This document shows, one piece after another, positions 36,037-49,749 of a DNA stretch of 64,000 nt. The notes under the pieces were generated by a model that saw only the letters and a list, made by a program, of their open reading frames with translations, ran no database searches and was not told the origin of the DNA. Both the position numbers and the translations under genes were made by a program. Position 1 is the first letter of the stretch. Each line of letters begins with the position of its first letter. The stretch is from Lepisosteus oculatus (taxonomy: Eukaryota; Chordata; Actinopteri; Semionotiformes; Lepisosteidae), in assembly GCF_040954835.1 (NCBI RefSeq), contig NC_090723.1, forward strand, positions 4,660,001-4,724,000, written 5' to 3'.

Positions 36037-36380
36037 TTACTCCGTAACTGCTTCAATATTTCTAGAAGAGATAGATAAGGCATTCAATGCGTAATTACAA
36101 TTAATACTAAAATTAAAACTTTGAAGAAATATAATTTATCTAATTTTGTGCACACACAAAGAACGTTCATAACAGATAAGCACATTGTGCTGTTACTAAT
36201 CCAGCCTTCTAATATTGCAGGGCAGGGTCATAGGTGCTGAAAGAGTGGACTAGTAGCTGACGCATCAAAATCCAATATAACCATTTCTGCTAAATAACTG
36301 CAACGCGATGATACAAGGACAAGAAAACGTCCTTCCACTTTGAGTCTTAAAGAGCGAAGCCCCGCCACTTCCTCTATTAA

Positions 36381-36394
36381 CCAGCAGAGGGCGA
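36381..36394 (+). promoter_or_regulatory. CTCF-like motif
   Basis: The sequence CCAGCAGAGGGCGA matches the CTCF core consensus CCASYAGRKGGCRS at every position but the last. It lies about 680 bases upstream of the NAGLU start codon, at the edge of the 28-kb gene-free stretch, where an insulator would be plausible. Confidence 0.4.
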
Positions 36395-39329
36395 GCAGCG
36401 CATTGGCTTCCACTTTGACTAGGCCATTGGTATCATCAAGCAGCGTTCGGAAAGCATATGACCCCAGAAGACATTGCCAGTTCTTCAAAAAGCGCCGGTA
36501 CACCTGAATTTTGACCTCTTTCTTTCTTGTCAAGTGTCTTTAAAAGTAATAAAAAGCCGGAAAGCAGACGTGCACATCACAGCATTTGGATCGGAGCAGG
36601 ATTGCTTTGCAAGGATCCCATTCTGTCCCCTTCAGCCTGTGTGCTCATTCCCATGGTCTGGGTTCGGCTCTCCTGTTTATTCCAGCTATCGACATTCTCC
36701 TTGCTCTGGACAGAGGCCTGACAGCCAGTTGAACAGAAGGAGCTGCAGGCTGGGCCTCAGCAGCACAGAAGCACGTTTCATTGTGCTCCTGACAGCTTGT
36801 GTACAATAGGGCCTGATTACCGGACCTTGCATCCGCATCAGAATCTCCACAGGGGGCAATCATTCCGCATCAGTGTCGGAGGGGAGATAAGGTGACAGCA
36901 GTGCTGGGCTCAACATCACCCCAGCCGCAGAGCTGAGACTGTGAGATAGCTGCATGTCGCTCACCGGCCCAGCCTTGCCTTTGGCCTCTCGAACATTTCA
37001 AAACCCCCTGAATTCCTTGGATTCCCTGTGTTAAAACAGGAAAAGCACTGGGGCTGAACGTCTGCGATAATGCATAAGTTATGTTTTCAGTCATGCAAGT
37101 CCGGCAAAGAAACCACCCAGGCACTCAGTTCTGCATAATTCCAGATGCAATCACCCCTTGTTCTTGGGGGGACAGATTTCTGGTTCTTTTCCTCTGTAGT
37201 ACACGTCAGCTCTATAGGTGATAAGAGTGGAAGGGCTAAATAAAAGTATAGCCAAATGAACTACAATATTTCCAGACTCACGACCCTAAGATCTGGAAGG
37301 GCTGGGAATTATTCCTTTGTACTTACACAAGAATATCATCTCACATCTGATTATTCATTTTGATTTTACTTAAATGTGCACGTAGGAACAGTCCATTAAG
37401 GATATTTAACAAGCCTGGAATTCAGCACTGTGGCATGGTGCCCAGTTATAATAAAACATAAGCGCACTTCTTGATGCAAATAAGCCCTGTTCCGTGATCG
37501 GAGCCCCTATTAATCATGCAAGTATTTGCTAGCCCGTGACCTCACCCCTTAGACCTCAACCACAGTTGTCTCCCCCACCCCTCCTGGGAAGATGGGTTAC
37601 CAGCCAAGGCATTTTTGTCCAAATGACCCTCAGCTTCCTCTGATACAGATCACTTCCCCTCATATAAATCCGTTCCACAGTCTGCACCCTCAAGTTTGGT
37701 TTTCATAACTAAGAATGCAGCATTAAATTCTGGCTATTAAAGACTATTAATTTAATGTGCGGATATTTGCAGATTAAATCTTCATGCAAAGCCATTAATC
37801 ATCTTTTGTAAAAAACCTCCTGTATTGGGTGTTTGGCTGATCCCAGGCCCCATGGAAGACAAACCCAGTGTTTGTCTAAATTGTGGATCTCTGTTGTACA
37901 ATATTGTACTGTGATGTCTTGTTTTATATAACATACACATTATTCCTTGTCTTCAGCACAGGAATTGATCTTGGAGCTCAGAGCACACTCCTTCCACATT
38001 AACTATCCAGTCACACCTTTTGAAGAGCCTATTTTTGCAAACTGTAACTTCAGTCAGCAGTGGCTTCAGGGCTCAGACACAGATGCCTTTTTCACACAGT
38101 TGGCCAGAAGGTGGTGACAAAATTCCAGTATGTTTGTGAGGTCAGTTTACTGCTCTACCTTGTTTTACACTCAGTGTTACACTTACACTTCAATTCCAAA
38201 ATGGTACCATTTCACTCGTGAAATGAGGAGCAATGATTTGCATTTAGATGGCACATTTGTTAATATTGGCCTGTGGTATGATAGCAATCTTTTGACTACT
38301 TAACACAAGGTTATGAAATCAGACAGGGATGTGTTTGTGTGAGCTCCATTATGTGCTTAGTGTTGCTTTTTTCAGTTGTATTAAGGCTGTGCTGGGGCTG
38401 CTATCTTTATATTTCTGTGTGTACCAGATCTTTGGACTTTAATATGGATATAGTTTTCTCCAGCTGTGGAAAAGTATCTATCTACTCTAGACATTTTGTT
38501 TCATTCTGTTTCAGGGTGAGTGGGTAAGGAAAGGTTTCAGAGCAACAAAGAGCTCTGCAGCTCTAAACTGAATTCCATATTCTGCTTTGTCCTTGTTTAA
38601 CATTACATGGCCAGTGTTTGAAAGCATTCTTTTTGCTGGCGGAACATATTAGTGGAAGCCAACCAGAGAGGAATTTCCTGTCATTTTACAGCATTTCTCC
38701 CCTCTGTTTTTATCCCCTTGAGAGCCAATCAGCTGGGCATCAGGCCAGAGAGCAATTGAGGAGATAAGACCCATTTTTCAGTTTCTGTCAGCTTATAACA
38801 GCACAGCAGGAACACCTTCCCATAAACCTCCTTTAAAAGCAGGGGCAGACAAAAATATTAACAAGCTCTGGGCTGGTGGGTGACCATTGTAGTGTACAAG
38901 AGTGCATTGTGATGGGAAAAGGAGCTGAAAGACTATGGAGTTTTGTATCCTGTCCTATTCAATAATGCTAGTTCAGCATGTATTAACATCCATCCATTAG
39001 TCATAGATGCTTCATTCTATATACTATATTATACTATAGAAGGTCAAAGTGGACCAGAGTCTAATCTGGCATTCAAAGGGCAGTAGGACTTTGTTTTGGA
39101 TGGGCTGCCATTCCATTACAAAGCATGTATAAGAAGAGAAGGAGGAGATAACGTTCTCTTCTTAGTGGAACCCACGCAGGTTTCAGAACCCGATGCAATG
39201 TCAGGCACTGATTGAAAATGTTTTGGCACCCAATGCATGGAAAATAGAACAAGTAGTGCAGCACTTGTGGGTCTGGACTTCCTGTACAACCGAAAAAAAT
39301 AGGATGAAAGTAAAAATGAAGGAACCGTT

Positions 39330-39790
39330 TTAGTTAATAAGTATGTGTATGAGTATGTCTGGGGCTATGATGTTCTGGGTCAACATGGCTACCATGTCCC
39401 ACAGCTCTGTGTTGGTTCTGCTGGCCAGCTTTGGGATCTTCAGCGAAGATCTGAGTTCTGGGTCCTGCCCCTGGCTGACTGTCATTGGGGTTCCCCAGCT
39501 GGGGGGGGGGCTGAATAGATTCGGTGGCGATGCACCTGGTGCAGAAGATGGCATCTCCCCCTTGGCATGTAGATAGAGCCGACTCCCTTCGCCGTTCCAC
39601 CCAATCTTCCCATGTGGCAGAATTCCCTGCTGGCGGAGGAGTGGCTCCGTGAGGCTGTGCATGAGGGGCCGGTGACTGTGGACAAATCCCATCCAAGAGC
39701 TGCACTCTTCCCTCGAGTGCTGCACGGCCAGCACCGAAGATTAACGCTCGATCCATTCTTAATGGTAGATGAACCATTTCAGATCGGCGA
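39330..39790 (-). other. Stop-poor block of unknown nature
   Basis: Two overlapping minus-strand frames stay open for 134 and 147 codons, and a plus-strand frame for 77. The frames are Pro-, Gln- and Ser-rich (for example PAPHAQPHGATPPPAGNSAT) and match no family I know. The block is GC-richer than its flanks. It could be a fragment of an unrecognised dispersed element or a GC-rich chance region. Confidence 0.25.
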
Positions 39791-40354
39791 GGTTGTAAAA
39801 AAGCGTGAATAAGAGCTACTTTGTTTTTAATTACGGCAGTTTGGTGGCACCGTTTATAGCTCCCCAGTTGTGCCCGCAGGGTGTCCCATGGGCGTGAGCT
39901 TCATGCCTCAGGATTTACAGCCGGCCCTTCTTAGGACCACACGTCTGAAAAGGCGCTTAAACAATTCGCCGATTCAAACCAGATCCTCTCTGGGGAAAGG
40001 CGAATAAATTTCACCTGAAAGCTCATCCTCTTTTTAAATGCAAGACACATGTTCTTATAACAAAAAAAACAACAACTCCATTTTTAGTTGCTGCTGGTCT
40101 TTCTGGCTAGCGTTCTGTGAAAGACACACATATGCATGAAAGCTAAGCAGAGGGGGGGTGAGACGACTTTGCCATTTGTGTACACAGCACCTCTGTGGTA
40201 GAGGGAGCTCATACATCCAATCCCATTGACACCAAGGCTCTGGAGCTCTGGAGTGCCATGAATTGAGGAATCAGGTGAACTATCTGATGTGATCAATAAG
40301 ACAATGGTAAATTCTACCTTGCACAAAGCTGAGGCTACACTGCCTGTCTTTCCA

Positions 40355-40576
40355 TCCATCCATTTTATAACCACTTTATCCAGTACAGGGTCGGAGGGGA
40401 GCCGGAGCTAATCCAGGCAAGCAATGGGTGCAAGGCAGGGTACACCCTGGACAGGACAGCAGTTCATCGCAGGGCACACACAGACACCAACACACACACT
40501 CACACCAGGGCCAGTTTGTCCCAGAAGCCAGTTAACCCACCAGTATATCTTTGGACTGCAGGAGGCACATGGGCTT
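40355..40576 (-). repeat. tRNA-like SINE, first part (split copy)
   Basis: From ccatccattttataaccact through caatgggtgcaaggcagggt to ctttggactgcaggagg, where similarity stops abruptly. The rest of the same consensus resumes at about 41020. Confidence 0.8.
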
Positions 40577-41019
40577 GTCTTCCTGTCATTCCAAATAATT
40601 GGACATCCTTTTACACCTATTTCCCTTTGGTTGCGGGTTGCTTTTGTTGGGGGTGGGTGTGTGCACATGCTTCTGAATGAGCCTGGATTTTGACGCAACT
40701 AGCTTTACAACTGGAATAGCTGTAGTTCGGAATAGCTACTGCAACAGCTACTGAATTGTTACTGGAATAGCTACATGGAGTATGAATGACGTGCCTAGCA
40801 GAAACATCAGTAGATAATGGATTAAAAACAGGAATGTAGGAACAAAAAAAATAGTGCATTTAGAGCTTTGGAAATAGCACAGGTGAGAGGAGACCATTGT
40901 TTCTCTATGGTTACACAGACAGTACTGGTACCAAACCTCACAGAGATGAAGATCTACCAAATATATTCTATGAAAAGGGACCATTTAGAATCTAACCTGC
41001 ATGACTTTACAATCAGGGA
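40577..41019. mobile_element. About 440-bp insertion splitting a SINE
   Basis: The segment interrupts the SINE between ggaggag-type bases of its central block. It contains three copies of ggaatagct(ac) between about 40712 and 40777. I see no inverted repeats at its ends and cannot name it; the presence of ggagg-like bases on both sides may be a short target duplication. Confidence 0.35.
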
Positions 41020-41112
41020 GGAAATGGGAGCACCAGGTGAAAACTGACACGAACACATGGAGATTCGAACCTGGGACTCTGGAGCCATGAGGCCAGCTTT
41101 TCACCACGGCCA
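41020..41112 (-). repeat. tRNA-like SINE, second part (split copy)
   Basis: It continues with ggaggaaatgggagcaccag, a diverged aacacatggag block, gattcgaacctgggactctg and the promoter-like end. GATTCGAACC is a good B box on the minus strand. Confidence 0.6.
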
Positions 41113-43684
41113 GGCCAGAGCCACAAAGCACCACTCCTCAGAGAGCAGCACAGGACACAGGTCTTCTTCCACAGCGCATTTCGACACTGTCTAGGCTTCA
41201 CAGAGGTGATGTCATGTCTGGAGCATGCTCAGTACACTGAGCCCTGTTACTGTAACAGGAGTGGGCACTACTGGGCTTGTTGTGTAAGACATGGAAGGTT
41301 TCAACTCTGGGTTGATCAATGACTAGATCCTAAATTGGGGTGAAGAATATAAAAAATAACTGTTGACTGAAAAATGCTTCAAGAAAGACAGTACAAAGAC
41401 ACTAGTCCCACAAAGGGTGTGATTACTGAAATTAAGCATTACATGTGTTCAAATTTATAATGATCACTGTGGTCTCCCATTTACATTAAGGTTGCAAGTC
41501 TAGGCCCTCACTGTAATATACGTATGTATGAGCCCTATAATCAAAGTAACTGCAGACTAAAAAGACATGAAGATATTTACTGAAACATTTGGGAAATCAT
41601 TAGTTTAATTGTGATGACAAACGATATGGTTGGAGGCTTTTGTCTTTCCATGTGTTTCTATTGTAGAGTAATAAAACAATCAGAGATGTGGGAAATGTCT
41701 GAGCAGAGCTGCACAGCTGTGCCTTTGATTAGCAGAACTGAAACAGACCCAGATACCTTGTGGTCATGAAGGTTAAGCTCCTCAGCACGCTATACCTTTC
41801 TGATAGCTGTGCAACTTCCTCATTCTTTCTGTAAGCCTCAGATTGCAACAAGAAGCCCTGTCTTGCAGCGATTTCACACCTAAAGGATTCTTTGATCTTT
41901 TATTTTATTCATTTTTTTCACACTTGGCAAGCCTACCTTAATAGTTTTGGAAGTGGAGCATTAAACTGTTTAATGCAATGTGTGCCAAAACTTGACAAGG
42001 AAAAATTGAGGCCTTTTGAATCAAGTCTTAATACCACTAACTAATTTTCTAAAGAGACTTTTATGTTTTTTTTTCATGATAAAACCACTCGGCTGTAGCA
42101 AGTACAAGAGGCCTTGAGGTTTGTTTTATTGTGACATTTAAAAACAAACTATTTTCTCTGTTGCCATTTCTCACACTGCAACTGTGTACAATAGGAACGT
42201 TAAAATACTAAAATGAAACGGCAGTACTGCACTTTTGTATTCCATTCTGCATTCTAAAACTAGATAATTTACTAGTTCATTAAGAGCAATTAACATGCTA
42301 TATCACAGACTTACTTAATTGTTGAAGATCAGTATTACATATAGTATGTAAACTGTGAATGGTTATCTCTCAAAACCTGCCAGGATTCGCGGGAGAAGGG
42401 CTGAAGATGTTTTTAAAGGGGACTATGCATTTATCAGAGAGGTACGAGACATTATTCATCCCAGCCAAGAGGTGTAGTTAATTTATATTAGAGCTGATCC
42501 ATTTCCTCAACAGTTTCAAACACTTGACAGGACTCCTTCACCACCAACACTACAACCACCTTAAATGGGTAACCAGCCATTTAAAAATAACTATTTTCCC
42601 CAGTATGTTAGACGACAAAGTTGCTCCTTTTCATCTTTTATTGGCAAAAACATTTGCTGGCACAGAAGCTGAGTACCACACCCAGTGTTTGCCCCCCCAC
42701 AAGGATGCCATCCCATGGCACAGATGTTTTGCCATCCTGAGGTGGGCTGAAACAATGCCCAGCTCAGCCTTGTTAAAGGCCCATGACTGGTTGTTACTGC
42801 AAGACTCTGCTACCCAGGAGTGACTCCTGAGCTCCAGCCTGCCGGAGAAGTGCTTCTCAGAGACGTCCAGAGAAGGGGGCACAGGTCGCGTCTCTCGCTT
42901 TGTAGTCCTCCTTCTTGGGGAAAATGTCAGCAGCCCTTAGTGCCAGGAAAAGGAGCCACTGCCTTGCTTTGCAGTTGACAGCAAAGCACAGATGAAAGCC
43001 ATAATTGCAGGTTCGACAACTCTGTTAACTAAACAGCCCTAGATTTGTTACTGTAAATTACAGGCCTGGCAAAGCTTGTAATATCATAGAGGAGGAGAGA
43101 ACTGTTTATCCTTCAAGTTCAAGGTCCTAAATAGAAAATGCTTTTCGTGATGGAGACGGTTTTGAATTTGCATTATTGTGGTCTGACTGTGCAAAGACTA
43201 TTGCTACTCTGAATCATAGGGTGACGAGCATTTCAGAGCAGCACATTTTGCTGAACTGGTAGCTGTGGAAACATCGGTCTGTGGTCTTGCAACAATATGT
43301 ACAGGAACAAAGAACAACTAATTAACTGACTTGTCCTTACCTTAGTTCTGAGTCTGTTCGTCTTATTCAGTCTGTGTTCTTTAATGATATAGCTGTATAA
43401 CTGTAGCTCTGTAGGCAGAGATGAAAAGTATAATGCCTGGTTAGAAGCACTGCAGTAAAATGTCAACATGGAGTTTTAGGAATGGATTGCTGGGACTGTC
43501 AATCTGGAAAGGTGAAAAAGTAATTTAAATATTGCAGAGAAATGCACATGAAAGGAAAATGTCTAATTAAGCATCTCAATAGCTACCTTATTCTTTATGT
43601 ATATTACATTGTAATTGGTGTGTAGGCAAATATCCAGGAACATAAGCAAATACCAAGTATCCTATGTTATATACATGTATGTAC

Positions 43685-43800
43685 TGTACAGTTCTTTCTT
43701 CATCATCATATTCAGCCTTTATCAATCCACTGCAGGATGAACATCTTCCCCAAGATTATTCCATGAGCCTCTGTAGCTGCGATCCTGCAAACGAACTGAT
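43685..43800 (-). repeat. Possible LINE fragment
   Basis: The text attcagcctttatcaatcca, then ctgcaggatgaacatcttcc, resembles a fish dispersed repeat with the phrase 'ccactgcaggatgaaggcctcc' that I recall from non-LTR elements. Only a short part is convincing. A plus-strand frame of 133 codons runs over it but has no recognisable product. Confidence 0.3.
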
Positions 43801-45034
43801 GAGCATCTTACAGGAGGCCATGTTCTTGGTGATTCTGGGGGATCTGTTGGGATCTAGTGCAGCTGTCCTTGGTCCAGGATGGTCAGCACTTGCTGTTGTG
43901 TGTCCAGGTAGTTGTTGTTTCAGTGTTTGGATTACTGTAGAGATGTTTCTTCCTCTGATCTCACCGCTTTCTCCAAGAAATCGACTGAAAACATTTCTCC
44001 CTTTGTCATTGGTCTCCTTTTGTCTTTTAGTGTTATTGCAGGTCCATATTTTCACATTTTTTTGAGTGACCTGCTATATCACTATTATTTTTTGCATTCA
44101 GCAGCCAGGTTTCTCAACCACATTTGTACAAACAGCACACATGGGTCAGAGGCCATTCTTTTAACTAAGATAGTTAACCAATCCTGGTCCTGGTGTCCCA
44201 CACAGCTGCTGTCTTTTGGTCCACCTGATCACTCAGTTAAGTAATTGAGCCCTAATGAGACCTAATAATGGTTTTATTTGAACTCTTGAACTGCTTTCAC
44301 TTCCTAAACATGGAGGGCTTCTACTATCATATCCCTTAAATAACATCAAAATCTCCAACCTCTGAATGGAAAAAAAAGCTTGCAGAGCATCTAACTAAGT
44401 GACCCTGGTTCATTTAAATATTAATTTGAAGATCTCAGCTGCAATTAAAATGAGCATATATGTGGGTCCCCAATTCAGGGTTGGGAACCCCTCTTTGAGG
44501 CACAAAAGAATTTGACCCTTTAGAATCAGATTTATCCAGACGGACTACAAACCATTTTGGGGTCTTTTTATTATGCACATAATCTTTCACCAGTTTGAAG
44601 ACTGCACATCTGTTCACAAGGGAAGAGCTTTGAAAACAAGGAGATGGGAACAAAAGCACCAGGCATATCCTTGTTCAAATATGTGAACTAAAACCAAAGT
44701 AATATAACTGTTTTCAGTCGATTTCTTGATTAATCTGGCAGCAGACATTGACCACCCAGCTGAATCAGAGTCAGAGGAAGCCGGGCCAGAGAAATACTTG
44801 TGGTCTCGCTGTTTGGAAAAAAACACAAATTACGGACCGAAATAAACACATCCCACATTTTTTTAACTTTCGATTGGTGCTAAATTACCCCAATAAAGGG
44901 AAAAACAAAAATATCTAAGAATTGTCCCTTTAGAGCAGGGATCTCCACTCCTGCACTGGGGAAATCCCCATCTGGCAGGTTTTTAAAGGTAACCATCAAC
45001 TTCTAATGTTAATTGTGATATGTTTCAGGTTGAT

Positions 45035-45302
45035 TTGCTGAACTCCAGCAAGTAACGGGCGCAAGGCAGGGTACACCCTGGACGGGACAGCGGTCCACCA
45101 CAGGGCAGTCCACCACAGGGCAGGACACACACTCACACCAGGGCTCATTTACCTACTAGAATTTCTTTGGACTGGGGGGGGAACCCATATGAACACAGGG
45201 AGAACATACAAACTCCACACAGACAGCACCCCAGATCTGGAATTGAACCCAGGGCCCCAGTGCTGTGAGGCATTAATGCCAACCACTGCGTCACCACGCT
45301 TT
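45035..45302 (-). repeat. tRNA-like SINE copy
   Basis: From gaactccagcaagtaacggg through caaggcagggtacaccctgg to aaccactgcgtcaccacgct. The phrase ccaccacagggcag is duplicated in tandem inside it (about 45095-45125), a small private duplication. Confidence 0.9.
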
Positions 45303-46689
45303 TATAATTTAGAAATGTTCATACGGAACACAAACCTCCAGCCTTGAAGGATCAGAGCCCCCTTAAGAGAAAAAACTACAGGCTGGAGAGATTAATAACT
45401 TCCAAGTGTTCTCAGTCTTTAGAAACAGGTGGTTTGAGGTGACCTGAAACTCACTGGACATGTGCATTAGAGGATCTGGGAAGCAGGACAAAGTGGACTA
45501 AATGGGCACGTAGTCCAGACAAGTCCAGGAACCTCTTGTAAAGCAAAATGACACAGGACTGGGAGAGAGACAGCAAACAAAAGCTCTCCATTAATAAGTG
45601 GCTGGGCTGAAGTGCCTGCAGAAAGACATAAAAATGTTACAAAAGCAAACCCTGCAAAACAAGGGTCCTTTTAATTCCACTTTGGTACGCTGACCGAACT
45701 CGTACTGGCAATAATTGTTCTCCGTTATGAAGCTCAAGTGAGGTGGAAGGCTATAAGCTGGAGAAGTTTTGTGAACTTGGCTGTAGCCTTTCTTGCAGCT
45801 CTGGGTATTAGGGCATGAATGAATGATTGCATCTCTATTCATTTCCCAGCTGCGCGGAGCCTGTCTCATTTTCTATTCTGTCATATCTGGTTACTCCTTG
45901 CTTCTGCGGACTGACACTGATAAAGAGCAGACCTGGAAACCAGAGACCCCCAGACCCCCTCCGGTAGCAAATTCAGAGAAAATAAAACTAATCTTTACAG
46001 ATCACTGTCTGGCAAGTCGTTTCAGATTTTAAAGCACTAACAGAGCCCCCTGCCCCAGTCCTCACCTCGTGAGTCCAATTTCCATCATACTTAGGTCACA
46101 AAAAGGCTTGGAATGCAGAGCTTCCCTGATGCTGTAAGTAATAGTTATTAGATTATGGTAAGAATGCAGTTCCATTGCAAGAACCCATGAAGTGACACTT
46201 CGTGGCACTGACTGCTCACTATCTAATTCTTATGTAGCAGGAAAAAATTACAAGTGCATAACTCTAGAACTCTAGAACTCTTTCAAGACTTTTAAGAGAT
46301 TTTTCAGCTCTGGGCTTTTATTAAAATTTAAATTTGGATATAATGGTAAAAGAGTATCCATTACTAGGACAGGGTGTGCAGTAGGGCATAGTAAAATTAT
46401 GGTAGAAGCATGGTAAAGTGGAAAGCTATAGAAACACAGAGTAAATGCATGGTATAAGCATGAAATTGGAATATGCTGTATTGCAGGCTTCCTTAATTGT
46501 TGGATCCCCAAATATTTTTTTCAACGTACTCAAACACATTAAGTCGTATTACCAAGCCACCCAAGTCAGATTGCTTGTTTGTTGGTATAATCAAAATTAT
46601 AATGCAAAATAAGGAGAAAAGGAGAATATGGTAATCTTTGAAGAGAAATTTCCCATGCAAACTGTCCTGGAGGATAGATTGCTGGAAAA

Positions 46690-47690
46690 AAGCATTCAAT
46701 GTATGAAACAGCGAGATCCTGGATAGAACACCAATGAAGATATGGTTTATTGTTATAAAAACGTATACCTTAGAGAATGATGTAAAAGTGTTAAGATGGA
46801 TAGCTTATGAATCATATTTCTTCCCACAGAAGTCCGAGGCTCAATTCAAGACATGGACAGCCAGAGCGATTACTCCAATATGCACAGTGATGAAACAAGG
46901 TAATCTGAAAATCATTTCACAGGAATATCATTTAGAAAAACAAGGATTCTTCACCTTCAGATTAGGGATCATATAAAATGTTGTATAAAACATCATATCT
47001 ACCAGGATAACAAAATGCTTAATAAGTTTATAGCTACTTATCAACAAAGCAATCAGAAGACAATAATCTTAAAACTGCACACTAGTATTGGGGACATGAA
47101 AAAAGATTCAACAGATTACATTAAAATAAAATGGGAAAAAGAAACGGAGAATACGATACCTACTGATCAGTGGATAAACATGCAAATTTCAACAAAGATC
47201 CACAAGTTAAACTCCATGGAGCAAATTCTGCTAGAAAAAACGTTCTGTTTTATATCAACCCCAAAACACAAGTTAAGCCAAAGGGATCCATTCCCCAGTG
47301 CTGGAGGTCACGTGCAGAGCAGGTTCTGCTATTCTGGTACTGCCCATGGATACAGTGTTACTGACTATTTATCCACAAAGACCTTAATAAGATAATAAAC
47401 CTCGTTATAGCTTTCAAATTCTCAGTTAGGTATTTGGGAAACTGTTTGGCCAATCACATTGAACCAAAAGACAGATAATATTATATTAGGAATTCTAGCT
47501 GCTAGTAAAAAAAAGCAGTTATGAGGCAAAAGTGTATTAAAAAGCTCCAGTGAATGGACAGTGGATTCATATTGTAAATGAGATACGTAATGGAAAAGAC
47601 TGCTCCCAATCTACTATCAGAAACGTTTAACAAATACCGACTAAGCTGGAAAAAGTGGATGTTTCCATTAAGACCTGATTTCACTTTGTG
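46690..47690 (+). mobile_element. L1-type LINE, ORF2 C-terminal fragment
   Basis: The translated pieces follow the C-terminal order of fish L1/Tx1-type ORF2: MKIWFIVIKTYTLEND, then ARAITPICTVMKQGNLKIIS with YHLEKQGFFTFRL, then a WEKE...IPTDQW block, and finally LLSETFNKYRLSWKKWM (in order, about 46734-46976, 47015-47395 and 47590-47680). Several stops and frame changes separate the pieces, so it is a decayed 5'-truncated copy. No target duplication was sought successfully. Confidence 0.65.
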
Positions 47691-48454
47691 AAGTCAAATA
47701 ATTGTAACATTTCTGTGTAGACCTTTAATTATTTCTGTGTTATTGTTTTTCAATCATGAATAAACTGCTGTAGATTTGAAGGCATTAGAGGCCAAAAACA
47801 CAGAAAATACTTGTATCTCACTCTGACTGACAAGCTGCTAGAAAATACTGAACAATGTGTAAAAAGCAAAAGTAAATACTGAGCCAGCATGTGGGTCTAT
47901 CATTGGCAAAGACAAACACTGTGGTGAGTTTATCACACTGTGTTCAAGGGAATAATGACCTAGTAGGGAGAGCATTCACAGGAAAACTGGAAACCAAAAA
48001 AAATGCTTTGGAATGAGAAAGAGAGGGTTTCTGAGGACCTGCGAAACACATCAGCACGACAAGGCCTGTGGGACTGCAGTAAGAGACTGAAAGCTCGTTC
48101 TTGAGTGAATTCAAGCCAGAACAGTTTAAAAAAAATGAAAGCGTTTTTAAACAGTAACAAAAAGAGGCCTTATTGCAAACAGATGTTGAAGGGGGGGGAA
48201 GAAATGCTGGAAAAGAATCCGGTGTCCACTTCTTGCATTCCACTGCAACAATCCCCACAGACCGCTCGCGCCAGGGGCCAGCCGAGCAGAATGGAGCGCC
48301 TGTCTCGCAGAACTCCGCAGCATGCACGCAGACAGAGCGAGCGGCACAGAGCCCACATGGCCTGAGGAAGAGTGGTCATCAGAGCAAGGAAGAGTGCTGT
48401 CTGGGTGTGCATGATGTCACCGTGCAGCAAACCGAAGACATGGCTAAAGCTGAC

Positions 48455-48572
48455 TAATAATAACAATAATTGCTTACACTTGTATAGCGCTTTTCTGGAC
48501 ACTCCACTCAGAGCGCTGTGCAGGTAATGGGGACTCCCCTCCACCACCGCCAGTGTGCAGCCCCTCCGGGAC
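48455..48572 (+). repeat. Second copy of the 'agcgctt' repeat
   Basis: It starts with the same AATAA-rich run and tgcttacacttgtatagcgc, then actccactcagagcgctgtg and the ccaccaccgccagtgtgcag block. It is about 90 percent identical by eye to 334-458. Confidence 0.8.
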
Positions 48573-49749
48573 TAAAGTCACAGAACAATAATGTGAAACT
48601 GCAAGGCAGCAATTTTTCAATTAATAGCAGTATGCAGCTTGCTCTTCCTCTCCTTGTGCTAGTTCTTCTTCTCCAGAGATGATCTCATGCTATTTTTACA
48701 GCATTGCAGCCTCAGTTACCCCCATTTTCTTGGTGTACCGCCAATCTCCTGCTTGACACCCCAGTGTACGTGTCGGACTTTCAAACCCTTGGCAATGGTG
48801 GCAGGGGGTCTATTCTCATACTGGGACAGCGGGGCCACTGGTTTCCCAGTGATTTCAGTGAAGGAGATGCTCGGTCCTGGTCAGCCCTGGGGGGGGGGGT
48901 ATTCACGTCATTCCGTGGTCCGTGTGGGAATTGCATATTCCCAGTTTGTAACAAGTTCAGCATTCAGGAAATGCTTTGGGTATGGCGTGGGAATAATTCC
49001 GCGTGTTTTAACATTCCTGCTCTGTCTGTCTGGACATCCTGTTTCTCAGTAGCTTTTGTAAACCATCTTAGGCATAGCAACAGCAGGACGCATTTGATCA
49101 TTAGAAATAATTTCTATAAAAGCAACAAAACATGGACTTGACCTATCAGGGGTCAGCCCAGCATTCATAATTCAACTGACGTCTTTCTACATCCCTACAA
49201 GTCGGGAGCAAGCAGTTGGGGGAAAAAAATGAGTATTTTTGGTAATAGCCTGGAAATCGCTTAAAAATGACCAAAAACTGGTGTTAATGTGATGTTACTC
49301 TATGACTGCATTTTGTTTTTTATTCAGTCCTGTATGACAACTCGTTATTTTTTTTAGTAAAATATTTATTTTCGCTTTTACTTTTGTTTCATTTTCACAA
49401 AAAAAGAAACCGAAGAAATAGAAAATAAACGAGCAGAAAACCCCGTATTTTTGAGTAACAAGAAAAACCAGTATTTTTGAACACAATCGCAACCAGCTCA
49501 GATATCTGTCCGACAGCGTTCCTGTTACACAGGTAGCTGAATTCATATTTACAGACAGCGCAATGTACCTAATTATTATAAAGCTTGCAAACGAGCATTA
49601 CCATTTTTATTGGCTCATGTTCATTAATGCCAAGTCATGTGTAGCTGTTCCTTCACAACACCGTTTTCAAGGTTAATCGAGTCATTATCAGATCAGTATC
49701 AGTGTGTATATGTATTTTTCATGTATTTATAGTAACAGTAAACCGATAG

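Noticed and set aside
48147-48547. Several overlapping 70-127-codon frames on both strands near 48.2-48.5 kb
   Set aside because: Frames are open on both strands at once, as expected by chance in a GC-richer patch, and none has a recognisable product.
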